Positions 53,973 through 64,000 of a stretch of DNA of 64,000 nt are shown piece after piece; the first letter of the stretch is position 1, and the number at the start of each line of letters is the position of its first letter. The DNA lies in contig NZ_LMDU01000015.1 of the NCBI RefSeq assembly GCF_001425165.1, positions 124,001 to 188,000 on the forward strand, read 5' to 3'. Under the pieces are notes generated by a model, which was not told the origin of the DNA, did not search any database, and saw only the letters and a list, made by a program, of their open reading frames with translations. A program made the position numbers and the translations under genes. This DNA is from Pelomonas sp. Root405 (GTDB lineage Bacteria > Pseudomonadota > Gammaproteobacteria > Burkholderiales > Burkholderiaceae_C).

Positions 53973-55411
53973 GCAGCAAAGCGGTGATGGTGCTGGGCAC
54001 CACCAGCGGCGCGGGCAAGAGCTGGCTGGCGACCGCGCTATGCCGCTGGTACGCGCGGCAAGGCCTCAAGGTCGCGCCGTTCAAGGCCCAGAACATGAGC
54101 AACAACGCCCGTGTCGTGCCAGGTCTGAACGGGCTGATGGGCGAGATCGGCAGCGCCCAGTACTTCCAGGCCCTGGCCGCCAACCGTGTGCCCGAGGTGC
54201 GCATGAACCCCGTGCTGCTCAAGCCCGAGGCCGACACGCAGAGCCAGGTCGTCGTGCTCGGCGAGGTGGACGCCGCGCTCTCGCGCATGCCCTGGCGCGA
54301 GCGCAGCGCGCTGCTGAAACCGCGCGCGCGGGCGGCCCTGCATGAGCTGATGGGCGAGAACGATGTCGTCGTCATCGAAGGCGCCGGCTCGCCGGCCGAG
54401 ATCAACCTGGCGCCCAGCGACTATGTGAACCTCGGCACCGCGCGCGACGCCAACGCGGCCTGCCTGCTGGTCACCGACATCGACCGCGGCGGCGCCTTTG
54501 CCCACCTGTACGGCACGCACCAGCTGATGCCCGAAGACGTGCGCGGCCTCGTGCGCGGCTTCGTGCTGAACCGCTTCCGCGGCGACGCTGGCCTGCTGGC
54601 ACCGGGGCCGGAGCAGCTGGAGCGCCTGACCGGCGTGCCAACCATCGCGACGCTGCCGATGTGGCGCGGCCATGGCCTGCCCGAGGAGGACGGTGTGTTC
54701 GATCACTCGGCAACCGGCAGCGGCCTGCACATCGCTGTCGTCGCCTACCCGCGCATCTCCAACCTCGACGAATTCCAGCCGCTGCGCCAGCTGCCCGGCG
54801 TGCGCCTGAGCTGGGCGCGCGAGCCCAAGGATCTGGCAGGCGCCGACTGGATCATCCTGCCCGGCTCCAAGTCCACCGCGGCCGACCTGGCCTGGCTGCG
54901 CGCGCAAAAGCTCGACGCCGCCATCAACAACCACCGTGGCCGCGTGCTGGGCATCTGCGGCGGCCTGCAGATGCTGGGCGAGGCGCTGATCGACACGCAT
55001 GGCGTGGACGGCAATGCGCCGGGCCTGGGCCTGCTGCCGCTGGTCACCGTGTTCGAGACCGAGAAGCTGCTGCGCAGCGCGGAGTTCCGCTTCGCCGCGA
55101 CGATGGACGGCGGTTGGCAGGCGCTGGCCGGTGTGCAGGCCGGCGGCTATGAGATCCGCCACGGCCGCACCCAGCCCCACGCCGGCCTTCCTCCACCCAA
55201 GGTTGCGCTGCGCAACGACGCGGGCGAGGCCATCGGCTGGCAGGCCGGCCAGGTGCTGGGTGTCTACGCGCACGGCCTGTTCGAGCAGCCGGCCGTGCTG
55301 CAGGCGCTGTTCGGCCACTCAGGCCGGTCACTGGATGCTGTCTTCGACGGGCTGGCAGACTTCATCGACCTGCACTTCCAGCCAGGCAAGATCGCGGGTC
55401 TGATCGACTGA
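53969..55411 (+). CDS. cobQ: Cobyric acid synthase CobQ (CbiP)
   Basis: A 480-residue enzyme that amidates positions b, d, e and g. The N-terminal domain has VLGTTSGAGKSWLATALCR and FKAQNMSNNARV; the glutaminase domain has GICGGLQMLGEAL and the His in GVYAHGLFE. Last gene of the B12 cluster; a nuclease gene begins 9 bases later on the same strand. cobS and cobT are not present here. Confidence 0.96.
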   Translation: MSSKAVMVLGTTSGAGKSWLATALCRWYARQGLKVAPFKAQNMSNNARVVPGLNGLMGEIGSAQYFQALAANRVPEVRMNPVLLKPEADTQSQVVVLGEVDAALSRMPWRERSALLKPRARAALHELMGENDVVVIEGAGSPAEINLAPSDYVNLGTARDANAACLLVTDIDRGGAFAHLYGTHQLMPEDVRGLVRGFVLNRFRGDAGLLAPGPEQLERLTGVPTIATLPMWRGHGLPEEDGVFDHSATGSGLHIAVVAYPRISNLDEFQPLRQLPGVRLSWAREPKDLAGADWIILPGSKSTAADLAWLRAQKLDAAINNHRGRVLGICGGLQMLGEALIDTHGVDGNAPGLGLLPLVTVFETEKLLRSAEFRFAATMDGGWQALAGVQAGGYEIRHGRTQPHAGLPPPKVALRNDAGEAIGWQAGQVLGVYAHGLFEQPAVLQALFGHSGRSLDAVFDGLADFIDLHFQPGKIAGLID

Positions 55412-55420
55412 AGAATCCGC

Positions 55421-57174
<1,754 letters not shown>

Positions 57175-57178
<4 letters not shown>

Positions 57179-57723
57179 GGGGTGGGATTGTCCTCGCGCC
57201 GCAGCAACTGGTAGTGCACGGCCCCCGCCCGACCCTGGCGCCAGGCGGTGAATCCCGGGGGCGGCGCGACGTCATGCGGTGATTCGACATAGATCAGCCC
57301 GCCCTCGGCCAGCAGTGGCACGGCGGCAGCCAGCGCGCGGTCGAACAGGTTGTCGGCGAACGGGGGGTCGAGCAGGATGAGGTCGAAGCGCGCCGCGCAG
57401 GCCGTCATCCAATTCAGCGCGTTGGCGCGGTGGATGACGATGGCGGTAGCCTGCAGGCGCTTCTGGCTGGCGCGCAGCCCGTCCACCAGCACCGCCTCGC
57501 GCTCCAGCATGACAACGGCCTCCGCGCCGCGCGACGCTGCCTCGAAACCGAGGGCGCCGCTACCGGCAAAGGCGTCCAGCACGCGCCAACCGGTCAGCGT
57601 CTGACCCAGCCAGTTGAACAGCGTCTCACGGATGCGGTCGGCGGTCGGGCGCAGCCCGGGCAGGTCGACGACCGGCAGCTTGGAGCGCTTCCACTGGCCG
57701 CCGATGATGCGGATTTCACCCAT
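57175..57723 (-). CDS. rsmD: 16S rRNA (guanine966-N2)-methyltransferase RsmD
   Basis: A 182-residue methyltransferase. It starts [18 protein letters not shown], then LRPTADRIRETLFNWLG, the SAM loop VLDAFAGSGALGFEAASRGA, and the catalytic LILLDPPF. The ATG shares a base with the hisF stop (TGATG), linking it to the his transcript. rsmD-coaD pairing is common. Confidence 0.96.
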
Positions 57724-58496
57724 CACTGACGCACGGGGATGCCGCGCGCGGCCATCAGCGCCTTCGCCTCGCGCACCGTGTGCTGGCCGAAGTGGAAGAT
57801 GCTGGCCGCCAGCACCGCGTCGGCGCCGCCGAGCGACACCCCGTCGGCCAGGTGGTCCAGGGTGCCAACACCGCCCGAGGCGATGACGGGAACGGGCACG
57901 GCGTCGGACACGGCGCGCGTGAGTTCCAGGTCGAAGCCGCTCTTGGTGCCGTCGCGGTCCATGCTGGTCAGCAGGATCTCGCCGGCACCGAACTCGGCCA
58001 TCTGGCGCGCCCATTCGACAGCGTCGAGCCCCACGTTCTTGCGCCCGCCATGGGTGTAGACGTCCCAGCCCTTGCCTCTGGGGTCATCTTCGGCGCGGCG
58101 CTTGGCATCGATGGCGACGACGATGCATTGCGCGCCGTACTTGTCGCTGGCCGCGCGGATCAGCGCCGGGTCGGCCACCGCCGCCGAGTTGAACGACACC
58201 TTGTCGGCGCCGGCATTCAGCAAGCGCCGCACATCGGCCACGGCACGCACGCCGCCGCCCACCGTCAGCGGGATGAAGACCTGGGACGCGACGGCTTCGA
58301 TGATGTGCAGGATCAGATCGCGGCCATCGCTGGTGGCGGTGATGTCGAGGAAGGTCAGCTCGTCGGCGCCCTGCTCGTTGTAGCGGGCGGCGATGTCCAC
58401 CGGGTCGCCCGCGTCGCGCAGACCCACGAAGTTGACGCCCTTGACCACGCGGCCGGCGGTGACGTCGAGGCAGGGAATGATGCGTTTGGCGAGCAT
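57723..58496 (-). CDS. hisF: Imidazole glycerol phosphate synthase cyclase subunit HisF
   Basis: A 257-residue TIM barrel. Catalytic Asps lie in [18 protein letters not shown] and [14 protein letters not shown]; phosphate loops are TVGGGVRAV and IASGGVG. Normally directly follows hisA; here an 841-base gap holding a plus-strand gene and a repeat separates the two. hisI/hisE do not follow; rsmD does. Confidence 0.97.
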   Translation of the reverse strand: MLAKRIIPCLDVTAGRVVKGVNFVGLRDAGDPVDIAARYNEQGADELTFLDITATSDGRDLILHIIEAVASQVFIPLTVGGGVRAVADVRRLLNAGADKVSFNSAAVADPALIRAASDKYGAQCIVVAIDAKRRAEDDPRGKGWDVYTHGGRKNVGLDAVEWARQMAEFGAGEILLTSMDRDGTKSGFDLELTRAVSDAVPVPVIASGGVGTLDHLADGVSLGGADAVLAASIFHFGQHTVREAKALMAARGIPVRQ

Positions 58497-58608
58497 GACG
58501 GGGATACGTGAAAGGAAGCCGAATTATTCCTTCGATGGTTAGGGGCTTCGCAGCGCGATTGAAGCGGCGCCCAATCGCGGGTGCTCAACCCACCCCACGG
58601 AGAAAACG

Positions 58609-59190
58609 ATGAGACTGCCTACCCATGCCCTGCTCGCCACCGCCATTGCGCTGGGCGCCACCGCCGCATCGGCGCATTCGGTGCTTTTTGCGGGGACGTT
58701 CGCGCCTGAAGCCTCGGGCGCCACCGGCACCGGCACGCTGTCGCTGGAGTACGACGATGACGGTCATACCCTGCTCATCAACGCGACCTGGTCAGGCCTG
58801 TCCGGCAACACCAGCAACGCGCACATCCACTGCTGTACCGCCTTGCCCAATGCCGGCACCGCCGGCGTGGCGCTGGCCCAGGGCGGCATCCTGCCGTCCT
58901 TCCCTCTCGGTGCGACGTCGGGCTCGTACAACCGGATCATCGACCTGACCCAGACCAACCAGTACAGCGCCACTTTCGTGACTGCCAGCGGCGGCACCGC
59001 GGCGGGGGCAGAGGCCCGGCTGATCAGCAACCTGCTGTCGGGCAACGCCTACTTCAATATCCACTCGACGACCTTCCCCGGCGGCGAGATTCGCGCCTTC
59101 GTCACCGCCGTGCCCGAGCCCGAGACCTATGGGCTCATGCTTGGCGGCCTGGGCGTGCTCGGTCTCGCAGCCCGGCGTCGCCGCGGTTGA
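58609..59190 (+). CDS. CHRD-domain PEP-CTERM protein
   Basis: A 193-residue secreted protein. Signal peptide 1-22 ends ASA. A CHRD domain follows, with NAHIHCCTALPNAGTAGVAL and NIHSTTFPGGEIRAFV, and the C terminus is a PEP-CTERM tail: VPEPETYGLMLGGLGVLGLA then ARRRR. CHRD domains occur in chordin-like and bacterial surface proteins of unknown function. It sits antisense to the his operon between hisA and hisF. An AGAAAACG sequence precedes the ATG. Confidence 0.88.
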   Translation: MRLPTHALLATAIALGATAASAHSVLFAGTFAPEASGATGTGTLSLEYDDDGHTLLINATWSGLSGNTSNAHIHCCTALPNAGTAGVALAQGGILPSFPLGATSGSYNRIIDLTQTNQYSATFVTASGGTAAGAEARLISNLLSGNAYFNIHSTTFPGGEIRAFVTAVPEPETYGLMLGGLGVLGLAARRRRG

Positions 59191-59199
59191 TGGCCTTGG

Positions 59200-59334
59200 G
59201 GGCCGAGCGCTGGGCCGCTCCCGAGCCGGCCCATTGGGCGATGGCTTGCCGGTCAATCCGGCAAGCATCGCCGTCCCCTCGGGGGGCCGGCCAGGGGGAC
59301 CGCGTTCAGCGGCGCCCGCCTGGACGAGGGGCTT
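59200..59334. repeat. Dispersed structured intergenic repeat, copy 4 (reverse orientation)
   Basis: GGGCCGAGCGCTGGGCCGC, TCCCGAGCCGGCCC, TTGGGCGATGGCTTGCCGG, CCGGCAAGCATCGCCGTCC, CCTCGGGGGGCCGGCCAGG, CGCGTTCAGCGG and GACGAGGGGC match copy 2 block by block. TTGCCGG and CCGGCAA compensate each other where other copies have TTGCGGC and GCCGCAA, keeping the stem. It ends three bases from the hisA stop. Confidence 0.88.
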
Positions 59335-59337
59335 CGT

Positions 59338-60087
59338 TCACCCTGCCGTTGGGATCAGCTCATCCGCCCGCGCCTGGGCGGCGGCAAAGTCCAGCGCGCC
59401 GGTGTAGATGGAGCGGCCGCAAATGACGCCCTCAACGCCGTCGCCGAACACCGCGCACAGGCGCTCGATGTCCGCAATGTCGGACAGGCCACCCGACGCA
59501 ATGACGGGAATCGTCAGCGCCTGCGCCAGCTTGACCGTGGCCTCGATGTTGATGCCGGTCAGCATGCCGTCGCGGCCGATGTCGGTGTAGATGACGCCTT
59601 CGACACCGTAGTCCTGGAACTTCAGCGCCAGGTCGACGACCTCGTGGCCGGTCAGCTTGCTCCAGCCGTCGGTGGCGACCTTGCCGTCCTTGGCGTCCAG
59701 GCCGACGATGATGTGGCCGCCGAAGGCGGTGCACGCATCCCGCAGGAAGCCGGGGTTCTTGACCGCAGCGGTGCCGATGATGACGTAGCTGAGGCCGTCG
59801 TCGAGATAGCGCTCGATGGTGTCGAGGTCACGAATGCCGCCGCCGAGCTGGATCGGAATCTCGTCGCCGATCTCCTTGATGATGGCCTTGATGGCGGGCT
59901 CGTTGACCGGCTTGCCCGCGAAGGCCCCGTTAAGGTCCACCAGGTGCAGCCGCCGCGCACCGGCATCCAGCCAGCGCCGCGCCATCGCGGCGGGGTCCTC
60001 GCCGAAAGTGGTGGAGTCGTTCATGTCGCCTTGCTTGAGGCGGACACAGCGACCGTCTTTGAGGTCGATGGCAGGGATCAGCAGCAT
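59338..60087 (-). CDS. hisA: Phosphoribosylformimino-AICAR-phosphate isomerase HisA
   Basis: A 249-residue TIM barrel. It begins [20 protein letters not shown] with the catalytic Asp, and has [46 protein letters not shown] and IASGGLSD. Located 64 bases after hisH in the his operon. Confidence 0.97.
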   Translation of the reverse strand: MLLIPAIDLKDGRCVRLKQGDMNDSTTFGEDPAAMARRWLDAGARRLHLVDLNGAFAGKPVNEPAIKAIIKEIGDEIPIQLGGGIRDLDTIERYLDDGLSYVIIGTAAVKNPGFLRDACTAFGGHIIVGLDAKDGKVATDGWSKLTGHEVVDLALKFQDYGVEGVIYTDIGRDGMLTGINIEATVKLAQALTIPVIASGGLSDIADIERLCAVFGDGVEGVICGRSIYTGALDFAAAQARADELIPTAG

Positions 60088-60151
60088 GGCCGAGGACTAG
60101 AGGGCTGAGGAGAAGGCGGGAGGCGAGAAGGTGCAGACCGGGGTGACACGG

Positions 60152-60799
60152 TCAGGGGTTCCAGTGAAGGAAGTTGCGATAGAGCGCAAGGCCCAGCGCG
60201 GCACTTTTCTCGGGGTGGAATTGGGTCGCAAAAATGTTATCCCGGGCCACGGCACAGGTAAAGCGGCCGCCGTAATCGGTTTCGCCGGCGCTGTGCTCGG
60301 GCAACGCCGTCGTCGCATAAAAGCTGTGCACGAAGTAGAACCAGCTCTCGTCGGGAATGCCATCCCAAACTGGATGGGCCCGCGGTTGGTGCACGCGGTT
60401 CCAGCCCATCTGCGGCACCTTGAAGCGGCTGCCGTCATCCTGCAAGCGGCCTTCGAGCCGGAAGCGCTGCACGCGGCCGGGGATGAGGCCGAGACCTGGC
60501 GTGTCCTGCTCCTCGCTGTGGTCCAGCAGCATCTGCATGCCCACGCAGACGCCCAGCAGCGGCTTGGTGGCGGCGGCTTCCAGCACGGCTTCCTTGGCGC
60601 CCGAGGCCGCCAGCTCGGCCATGCAGTCGCGCATGGCGCCTTGACCGGGCAGCACGACGCGCTCGGCAGCGCGCACCACATCGGGGTCGCAGGTGATGGC
60701 GACATCGAAGCCCTGGCCCTGTGCAGCATGCATGACGGCCTGCGACACCGAGCGCAGGTTGCCCATGCCGTAGTCCACCACGGCAACGGTCCGGGTCAC
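60152..60799 (-). CDS. hisH: Imidazole glycerol phosphate synthase glutaminase subunit HisH
   Basis: A 215-residue class I glutaminase. The nucleophile is Cys85 in [18 protein letters not shown]; the His/Glu pair is in [13 protein letters not shown]. The start is GTG at 60797-60799, overlapping the hisB stop (GTGA). It supplies ammonia to HisF, whose gene is displaced from the pair. Confidence 0.96.
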   Translation of the reverse strand: MTRTVAVVDYGMGNLRSVSQAVMHAAQGQGFDVAITCDPDVVRAAERVVLPGQGAMRDCMAELAASGAKEAVLEAAATKPLLGVCVGMQMLLDHSEEQDTPGLGLIPGRVQRFRLEGRLQDDGSRFKVPQMGWNRVHQPRAHPVWDGIPDESWFYFVHSFYATTALPEHSAGETDYGGRFTCAVARDNIFATQFHPEKSAALGLALYRNFLHWNP

Positions 60800-61404
60800 A
60801 GCGACCCCTTCGTCGACGGGATCACGCCGGCCGAGCGCAGGTCCGGCGTCGTCGCCATGCGCAGCGCGCGGCCGAAGGCCTTGAACATGGTTTCGGCCTG
60901 ATGGTGGGCGTTGTGGCCCTTGAGGTTGTCGATGTGCACGGTCGCCAGCGCGGCGTTGGCGAAGCCCTGGAAGAACTCGAAAGTCAGCTGCGTGTCGAAG
61001 GCGCCGATGCTGCCAGCCGTGAACTTGACGTCCATGTGCAGGCCGGGGCGGCCGGACAGGTCGATGACGACGCGCGACAGCGCTTCGTCCAGCGGCACAT
61101 AGCTGTGGCCATAGCGCGTCAGGCCGGCCTTGTCGCCCACGGCCTTGGCCACGGCCAGGCCCAGCGTGATGCCGACATCTTCGACCGTGTGGTGGCCGTC
61201 GATGTGCAGGTCACCCTCGCAATGAATGTCCAGGTCGATCAGGCCGTGACGGGCGATCTGGTCGAGCATGTGGTCGAAGAAGCCGATACCGGTCTGCAGC
61301 TTGGACTGGCCCGTGCCGTCGAGGTTGATGCGCGCGGTGATGCGCGTCTCGCGGGTGTTGCGGGTGACTTCGGCTACTCGTGAAGTGACGGGGGGTGTGG
61401 TCAT
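60796..61404 (-). CDS. hisB: Imidazoleglycerol-phosphate dehydratase HisB
   Basis: A 202-residue monofunctional dehydratase. The two metal sites are [16 protein letters not shown] and [32 protein letters not shown] is also typical. The phosphatase domain of enteric HisB is absent, as usual for betaproteobacteria. Overlaps hisC by 4 bases. Confidence 0.97.
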   Translation of the reverse strand: MTTPPVTSRVAEVTRNTRETRITARINLDGTGQSKLQTGIGFFDHMLDQIARHGLIDLDIHCEGDLHIDGHHTVEDVGITLGLAVAKAVGDKAGLTRYGHSYVPLDEALSRVVIDLSGRPGLHMDVKFTAGSIGAFDTQLTFEFFQGFANAALATVHIDNLKGHNAHHQAETMFKAFGRALRMATTPDLRSAGVIPSTKGSL

Positions 61405-62479
61405 GACAGACAGGCTTCGAGCGCTTGGAGCAGCGAGGTGTTTTCGTCGGGCGTCCCGACGGTGAGGCGCACACAGTTCGCGAGCAGCGGGTGCAGAGCC
61501 GACACGTTCTTGATCAGCACGCCGTGTGCCTTCAGTGCCGCGAAGGTGGCGGCCGCGTCCTGCACCCTGGCGAGGATCATATTGCCCTGACTGGGCCAGG
61601 GCGTGATGCCGGGCATCGCCTGCAGCGCGGCGAACAGGCGCTCGCGCTGCTGTCGCAGTTCGGCCGCCTGGGCGGCGTAGACCTCGGCATGCTCCAGCGC
61701 GAAGAAGGCCGCTTCGGCGTTCAGCACGCTGATGTTGTAGGGCGGGCGCAGCTTCTCGATCTGGTTGACCAGCTCGGCCGCGCCCAGCAGGTAGCCGATG
61801 CGCACGCCGGCCAGGCCGAACTTGCTCATGGTGCGCATGACAAGCACATTCGGCTGGCGGGCCATCAGCGCCAGGCTGTCGGCGCTGGCGAAGGGCTGGT
61901 AGGCCTCGTCCATGACAACGACCCCTGGCGCGGCTTTCGCAATGCGCTCGATCACCGCCGCGTCCCACAGCGTGGCGGTGGGGTTGTTGGGATAGGCCAG
62001 ATGAATCAGCGCGGGCTGGTGCTTGTCGATGGCGGCCAGCATCGCGCCCTCGTCGAGCTGGAAGTCGTCGGCGCGCAGCGGCACGCCGATGAACTCCAAC
62101 CGCTGCTGGCCGGCCAGCGCCTCGTACATGACGAAGCCCGGCACGGGCGCCAGCACGGTGGCGCCGGGCCTGGCGACGGCGATGGTCAGCAGGCCGATGA
62201 GTTCGTCGGACCCATTGCCCAAGGTGACGCCCACGTCGTCGCCGACGCCGGCATGGCGGGCCAGCGCGCGGGCCAGCTGGGCTGTCCGCTCGGCCGGGTA
62301 GCGGTTCAGCGCCAGCGCGCCGAGGCGCTCGCCCAGCGCCTGCTGCAGCTCGGGCGGCAGGCGGTAGGGGTTCTCCATCGCGTCCAGCTTGATGACGCCG
62401 GCGCTGGGCTGCACGACGTAGGCATGCGCCGCCCGCACATCGGGGCGTATTTGAGCGAGGGCTTTGTCCAGTGCAGCGG

Positions 62480-62483
<4 letters not shown>
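61401..62483 (-). CDS. hisC: Histidinol-phosphate aminotransferase HisC
   Basis: A 360-residue PLP aminotransferase. It has [48 protein letters not shown] and the PLP lysine in [17 protein letters not shown]. The ATG at 62481-62483 overlaps the stop of the PIN-domain gene (ATGA), so it is translationally tied to the toxin-like gene. Confidence 0.96.
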
Positions 62484-62904
<421 letters not shown>

Positions 62905-62908
<4 letters not shown>

Positions 62909-63123
62909 AGGACGCCCCGGCCGGGATACGGCTGCCCGTCGGACGACCATGACCGTTCACGATGCAGCCAGTCCTGCAGCGCGCGCTCGTAGACGTCGTC
63001 ATGCTGCATCTTCTCGGCAAGCAGCTCGCCGAGCAGGCGCGACACGCTGGTGTTGCGGCGCGCCGCCTCCAGCCGGGCCCATTCGGCCACGGCGTCATCC
63101 ATGGACACGGTGACGTTCTTCAT
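62905..63123 (-). CDS. vapB: Ribbon-helix-helix VapB-like antitoxin
   Basis: A 72-residue protein. The N-terminal RHH/CopG domain reads MKNVTVSMDDAVAEWARLEA, then ARRNTSVSRLLGELL; a C-terminal toxin-binding arm follows (YERALQDWLHRE). The ATG is at 63121-63123. Directly upstream is a palindromic operator. Coupled to the PIN-domain gene by a GTGA overlap. Confidence 0.88.
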
Positions 63124-63135
63124 GGCCCGAAGAGT

Positions 63136-63166
63136 ACACGAAGTTCGTGTTGCACGAACTTCGTGT
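63136..63166. promoter_or_regulatory. Paired-palindrome operator of the VapBC-like pair
   Basis: Two perfect copies of CACGAA-N-TTCGTG (63137-63149 and 63153-63165), 16 bases centre to centre, together make a 14-bp inverted repeat with a three-base spacer. This is the expected form of an RHH-antitoxin autoregulatory site. It lies 13 bases before the antitoxin ATG and 15 bases after the hisD stop. Confidence 0.85.
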
Positions 63167-63181
63167 CTTCTGAAGGGTGAG

Positions 63182-64000
63182 CTAGCGCAGGCGCAATTCG
63201 GCAGCGCGCGCGTGGGCCTGCAAGCCCTCGCCATGGGCCAGCTCGCTGGCAATGCGGCCCAGCGTCTGTGCGCCCTCGGCACTGACCTCGATGAGGCTGC
63301 TGCGTTTCTGGAAATCGTAGACGCCCAGCGGCGACGAGAAGCGCGCGGTACCGGCCGTGGGCAGCACGTGGTTGGGGCCAGCGCAGTAGTCGCCAAGCGA
63401 TTCGCTGGTGTACGCGCCCATGAAGATGGCGCCGGCGTGGCGCAGCAAGGGTTCCCAGCGCTGCGGGTCGGCGGCGCTGATCTCCAGGTGCTCGGGCGCG
63501 ATGGCATTGCTGATCTCGCAGGCCTCTTCCATCGAGCGCGTCAGGATCAGCGCGCCGCGGCCGGCCAGCGATGCGCGGATGACGGCCTCGCGGGGCATCT
63601 CCTGGACAAGGCGCTCCATGCTGGCGCTGACGGCATCCAGGAAGGCGGCGTCGGGGCTGAGCAGAATGCTCTGCGCCAGCTCGTCATGCTCGGCCTGGCT
63701 GAACAGGTCCATCGCCACCCAGTCCGGCGGCGTGCTGCCATCGGCAATGACGAGGATCTCGCTCGGGCCGGCAATCATGTCGATACCGACCTGGCCGAAC
63801 ACATGCTTCTTGGCCGACGCGACATAGGCGTTGCCCGGGCCGGTGATCTTGTCGACGCGCGGGATGGTGGCCGTGCCATAGGCCAGTGCCGCCACAGCTT
63901 GGGCGCCGCCGATGGCGAACAAGCGGTGCACGCCCGCCACGGCGGCCGCAGCCAGCACCAGCAGGTTGCGCACGCCGTCCGGCGTGGGCACGACCATGAT
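63182..64000 (-). CDS. hisD: Histidinol dehydrogenase HisD, C-terminal part
   Basis: The C-terminal 272 residues of HisD; the frame runs off the window. Zinc ligands and catalytic residues are visible: [12 protein letters not shown] (Gln and His), AIAPEHLEI (Glu and His), and [17 protein letters not shown] at the end. [14 protein letters not shown] and [10 protein letters not shown] are also typical. It oxidises histidinol to histidine. Next downstream on the strand is the VapBC-like pair, then hisC. Confidence 0.96.
   Translation of the reverse strand: MMVVPTPDGVRNLLVLAAAAVAGVHRLFAIGGAQAVAALAYGTATIPRVDKITGPGNAYVASAKKHVFGQVGIDMIAGPSEILVIADGSTPPDWVAMDLFSQAEHDELAQSILLSPDAAFLDAVSASMERLVQEMPREAVIRASLAGRGALILTRSMEEACEISNAIAPEHLEISAADPQRWEPLLRHAGAIFMGAYTSESLGDYCAGPNHVLPTAGTARFSSPLGVYDFQKRSSLIEVSAEGAQTLGRIASELAHGEGLQAHARAAELRLR

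Overview
The window is high-GC, densely packed bacterial DNA. Gene families and order point to a betaproteobacterium of the order Burkholderiales, probably a Roseateles/Pelomonas/Rubrivivax-like member. The indicators are two PEP-CTERM (exosortase-sorted) proteins, the rsmI/yraN/diaA/dolP block, pilT-pilU beside yggS, hrcA-nadK-recN, lolB-ispE-tRNA-Gln-prs-rplY-pth, and a hisDCBHAF order. This placement is inferred from families and synteny; no 16S gene is present.

Layout. 1-4.3 kb: 5' part of tldD, a PEP-CTERM sugar dehydrogenase, then the rsmI/yraN/diaA/dolP neighbourhood. 4.4-10.2 kb: a beta-hydroxyacid dehydrogenase, the twitching ATPases pilU and pilT, yggS and two multi-heme cytochromes c. 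10.4-25.5 kb: mixed genes, including a chemoreceptor, a TonB-C protein, a cold-shock/membrane protein, the GTPase YlqF, a wax-ester synthase with a thiolase, an MFS permease, MtfA, a CheZ-like protein, a secreted methyltransferase, an alpha/beta hydrolase, a divergent FtsH paralogue and a StrF-like glycosyltransferase. 25.6-30.5 kb: a CAU tRNA, hrcA, nadK, recN and rapZ. 30.5-33.9 kb: the most unusual locus, a BlaI-type repressor, a BlaR1-like M56 peptidase fused to a complete PBP7-type DD-peptidase, and a Tat-type D-amino-acid-oxidase homologue whose motif order looks circularly permuted. 33.9-38 kb: a second chemoreceptor with a DWETF tail, then mutY and mutM. 38-44.4 kb: TPR protein, lolB, ispE, tRNA-Gln, prs, rplY, pth. 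44.4-55.4 kb: a cobalamin riboswitch followed by an eleven-gene B12 uptake and late-synthesis cluster. 55.4-57.7 kb: an S1/P1 nuclease, a ferredoxin, coaD and rsmD. 57.7-64 kb: hisF, hisA, hisH, hisB, hisC and the C-terminal part of hisD, interrupted by a CHRD/PEP-CTERM gene and by a VapBC-like pair.

How the genes work together. The B12 cluster reads as one riboswitch-controlled unit: BtuB imports corrinoid across the outer membrane, BtuFCD across the inner membrane, and CobB, CobO, CbiB, CobC, CobU and CobQ amidate, adenosylate and build the nucleotide-loop precursor. cobS and cobT are not in the window. The BlaI/M56-S11/oxidase genes overlap by 4 bp at each junction and lie behind a palindrome-rich AT-richer patch, so they probably form a self-regulated cell-envelope response operon.

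Repeats. Four copies of one roughly 120-140 bp structured intergenic repeat occur, three of them starting within about 10 bp of a stop codon. There is also a 160-bp near-perfect palindrome between mutM and the TPR gene, a 24-bp inverted repeat between pilU and pilT, and a short duplicate of the prs 3' end that differs only at synonymous positions.
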